The translations under genes were made by a program, and so were the position numbers. Of a DNA stretch of 24,357 nt, positions 22,433-24,357 are shown one piece after another. The DNA comes from Caryophanales bacterium UBA6259 (lineage in GTDB: Bacteria; Bacillota; Bacilli; Tepidibacillales; Tepidibacillaceae), in contig DJVJ01000003.1 of assembly GCA_002441135.1 (NCBI GenBank), positions 1 to 24,357 on the forward strand, written 5' to 3'. Within the stretch, counting starts at the first letter, position 1; every line of letters starts with the position of its first letter. The notes beneath the pieces were generated by a model. The model made no database searches, had not been told where the DNA came from, and was given only the letters and a program-made list of their open reading frames with translations.

Positions 22433-23512
22433 TTATTTATAAATCTGATCGATAGTGCCTCCACCTAAGCACACTTCATCTTGGTAGAATACCACAGATT
22501 GTCCAGGAGTAACTGCTTTTTGTGGTTTATCGAAAATAACTTCACAGGTATTATTTTCTTTGATGTGCACAGTTACCTTTTGGTCTGGTTGGCGATAACG
22601 GAATTTTGCAGTACAGGTAAAGGTGTTTGCTGGTGCTTCTTCACTAATCCAATGAACCTCAGTAGCAAAAAGTCCTTTTGAATATAATGCAGGATGGTCT
22701 CCTTGTACAACATATAAAATATTATTTTCTAAATCCTTTTCTGCAACAAACCAAGGCTCACCAGTGCCTGAGCCACCAATGCCAAGTCCCTTTCTTTGGC
22801 CAAGGGTATAATACATTAATCCTGTATGATGTCCCTTTAGATTGCCATCTAGATCCCTTATTTCCCCAGGTTGAGCAGGAAGAAACTTCCCTAAGAAATC
22901 TTTAAAATCTCTTTCTCCTATAAAGCAAATTCCTGTACTATCTTTTTTCTTAGCTGTAGCTAAACCTGCTTCTTCGGCAATTCTTCTTACTTCTTTTTTC
23001 GGAAGATGGCCGATTGGAAACATTGCTTTAGATAGCTGGTATTGTGTTAAAGTATTTAAAAAATAGGATTGGTCCTTATTGCTATCCACTCCACGAAGAA
23101 GCTGATATTTTCCATCAATCTGTTTAACTTGTGCATAATGACCTGTCGCAATGTAATCTGCTTCTAATTCAATTGCTTTTTGGAGAAACTCACCAAATTT
23201 AATTTCTCGGTTACACATAACATCTGGATTTGGTGTTCTTCCTCTTTTATATTCTTCAAGAAAATAGGCAAAAACCTTATCGTAATATTCCTTCTCAAAA
23301 TTAACACTATAATATGGGATGCCAATTTGTTCGCATACCTTTGCTACGTATTCAAAATCCTCTTCAGAGGTACATTTGCCATACTCGTCAATTTCGCCCC
23401 AATTTTTCATATAAATTCCGATAACATCATAGCCTTGATCTTTTAGTAATAGAGCAGAAACAGATGAATCTACTCCTCCTGACATTCCAATGATCACTCT
23501 TTTTTTATCCAT
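22433..23512 (-). CDS. mnmA: tRNA-specific 2-thiouridylase MnmA
   Basis: A 359-residue protein, full length. It activates U34 of tRNAs for Lys, Glu and Gln with ATP and installs sulfur to form 2-thiouridine. The PP-loop is GMSGGVDSSVSALLL near residues 9-23. The two catalytic cysteines are Cys100 in PNPDVMCNREIKFG and Cys196 in DSTGICFIGER, equivalent to E. coli Cys102 and Cys199. ATGHYAQ and YYTLGQRKGLGIGG are further family blocks, and a C-terminal beta barrel ends the protein. The ATG start has GAGGGAA upstream at acceptable spacing. No cysteine desulfurase gene adjoins it in this window. It is divergent from rubrerythrin and has its own promoter and terminator. Confidence 0.97.
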   Translation of the reverse strand: MDKKRVIIGMSGGVDSSVSALLLKDQGYDVIGIYMKNWGEIDEYGKCTSEEDFEYVAKVCEQIGIPYYSVNFEKEYYDKVFAYFLEEYKRGRTPNPDVMCNREIKFGEFLQKAIELEADYIATGHYAQVKQIDGKYQLLRGVDSNKDQSYFLNTLTQYQLSKAMFPIGHLPKKEVRRIAEEAGLATAKKKDSTGICFIGERDFKDFLGKFLPAQPGEIRDLDGNLKGHHTGLMYYTLGQRKGLGIGGSGTGEPWFVAEKDLENNILYVVQGDHPALYSKGLFATEVHWISEEAPANTFTCTAKFRYRQPDQKVTVHIKENNTCEVIFDKPQKAVTPGQSVVFYQDEVCLGGGTIDQIYK

Positions 23513-23553
23513 ATATAAATTCCCTCACTAACAACTAGTTTCACGTAACCCTT

Positions 23554-23582
23554 AGTCTACCATAAAATCCTATACATTTTAA
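23554..23582 (-). promoter_or_regulatory. candidate sigma-A promoter of mnmA
   Basis: On the minus strand TTAAAA (23582-23577), 17 bases, then TAGACT (23559-23554), preceded by TATGG as an extended -10. It lies about 40 bases upstream of the mnmA ATG. Confidence 0.45.
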
Positions 23583-23752
23583 GACAATATTAACATTATA
23601 CCTTATTCATTTCATTTTAACCGATATATAATCAATTATCCGGTGATTCATTTATTTTTATTATTTTGGAATTGAGTAGGTAGAATAAATACTGGAAATA
23701 ATAAGATGATGTATTCGAGAAAATTCATTACTTTTTAGAGGAGGTGTAAAAT

Positions 23753-24316
23753 ATGCCAGTAAAAAATGCAATGACTGCGGATTATCTTCGTCATGCGTAT
23801 GGTGGAGAAAGTATGGCTCATATGCGGTATTTGATATGGGCTGATGTTGCGGACAAAGAAAAAATGCCTAATATTGCAAGATTGTTTAGAGCAATTGCAT
23901 ATGCAGAATATGCCCATGCCGATAATCACTTCCGTGAATTAAGAGATCAAAAAGGGGATTATACAGTTCCCGCAGGTGCAGTATTTGGAGTTGGAAAAAC
24001 AGCGGAAAATTTACAAGGTGCAATTGATGGAGAGCTTCATGAGGTAGAGCAAATGTACCCGGTATATTTGGAGGTTGCACGATTCCAAGATGAAAAAGGT
24101 GCGGAAAGAGCTTTCCATTATGCTTTAGAAGCAGAGAAGATCCACGCAAAAATGTTCCAGGATGCTCAAAAGTCCGCTAAAGAAGGTCAGGATATGGAAT
24201 TAGGAAATGTTCATGTCTGCCCTGTTTGTGGGCATACACATGAGGGTGAAGAAGCACCTGATGAATGTCCAATTTGTGGTGTTAAAAAAGACAAATACAA
24301 ACCCTTCCCCGCTTAA
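23753..24316 (+). CDS. rbr: rubrerythrin
   Basis: A 187-residue protein with a ferritin-like diiron domain followed by a rubredoxin domain. Diiron ligand candidates are in the expected places: Glu19, Glu52 with His55, Glu94, Glu97, and Glu128 with His131. The rubredoxin FeS4 site is Cys156, Cys159, Cys172 and Cys175 in CPVCGH and CPICGV. Rubrerythrin reduces hydrogen peroxide in the cytoplasm and is characteristic of anaerobes and microaerobes. The ATG is preceded by GAGGAGGTG at ideal spacing. It is transcribed alone on the plus strand, divergent from mnmA. PerR control is common for such genes, but no convincing PerR box was found in the 240-base divergent region. Confidence 0.97.
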   Translation: MPVKNAMTADYLRHAYGGESMAHMRYLIWADVADKEKMPNIARLFRAIAYAEYAHADNHFRELRDQKGDYTVPAGAVFGVGKTAENLQGAIDGELHEVEQMYPVYLEVARFQDEKGAERAFHYALEAEKIHAKMFQDAQKSAKEGQDMELGNVHVCPVCGHTHEGEEAPDECPICGVKKDKYKPFPA

Positions 24317-24357
24317 AAACGGTTAAAACTGGAAAAAGCATTCCTGTAGTGCGTTAA

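Noticed and set aside
22075..22455. 126-codon plus-strand frame
   Set aside because: It is antisense to the three-helix membrane protein and the mnmA end, lacks a ribosome site, and its composition is that of a complementary-strand shadow.
23615..23640. PerR box upstream of rubrerythrin (TATATAATCAATTATCC)
   Set aside because: The half-sites are spaced one base too far apart and the outer bases do not match TTATAATNATTATAA. It lies over 110 bases upstream of the gene.

Overview
The window reads as low-GC Bacillota chromosome, most likely an anaerobic or facultatively anaerobic member of the Bacillales. The evidence is strong AGGAGG-type ribosome sites, frequent TTG/GTG starts, hairpin-plus-T terminators, a CcpA-type cre sequence, NuoE/NuoF-type subunits of an NAD(H)-linked iron-sulfur flavoprotein, and a rubrerythrin. 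The genus cannot be fixed from the sequence; Tepidibacillus/Vulcanibacillus-like anaerobic bacilli are only a guess. Almost every gene is on the minus strand; the exceptions are one small hypothetical gene (2150-2596) and the rubrerythrin (23753-24316).

Layout. (1) 1-1.1 kb: start of a nuoF-like gene cut by the window edge, preceded by a complete nuoE-like gene. (2) 1.2-5.1 kb: an accessory patch of short, mostly unrelated genes: secreted or membrane hypotheticals, a VOC-fold protein, a lipoprotein, tiny membrane proteins and a decayed zinc-ribbon-type gene. Several are separated by a degenerate hairpin-forming intergenic repeat with a CTGCT core, giving a cassette-like look. (3) 5.2-7.2 kb: an atypical Fpg/Nei DNA glycosylase and an AI-2E family membrane protein. 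(4) 7.3-17.3 kb: a complete glycogen operon in the order glgB-glgC-glgD-glgA-glgP followed by a GH13 alpha-glycosidase. Genes are nearly abutting, with a cre-like site just downstream of a candidate -10 element. (5) 17.5-18.5 kb: tag (3-methyladenine DNA glycosylase I) and a DUF2164 protein. (6) 18.6-22.3 kb: a stand-alone RND efflux permease and a small membrane protein. (7) 22.4-24.3 kb: mnmA (tRNA 2-thiouridylase) divergent from rubrerythrin.

How they work together. GlgC/GlgD make ADP-glucose, GlgA elongates, GlgB branches, GlgP phosphorolyses, and the GH13 enzyme probably trims maltodextrins or branched limit dextrins. The cre site suggests carbon catabolite control. Rubrerythrin and the NuoEF-type flavoprotein fit an anaerobic redox lifestyle.

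The observations most worth following are the hairpin repeat between the small genes, the decayed gene at 3547-3749, a 60-bp repeat present downstream of both DNA glycosylase genes, the loss of all three expected base-intercalating residues in the Fpg-like protein, and an in-frame hexanucleotide-type repeat coding a Glu-rich insert in the GH13 enzyme. I found no CRISPR array, rRNA, tRNA, insertion sequence or clearly new multi-gene system.
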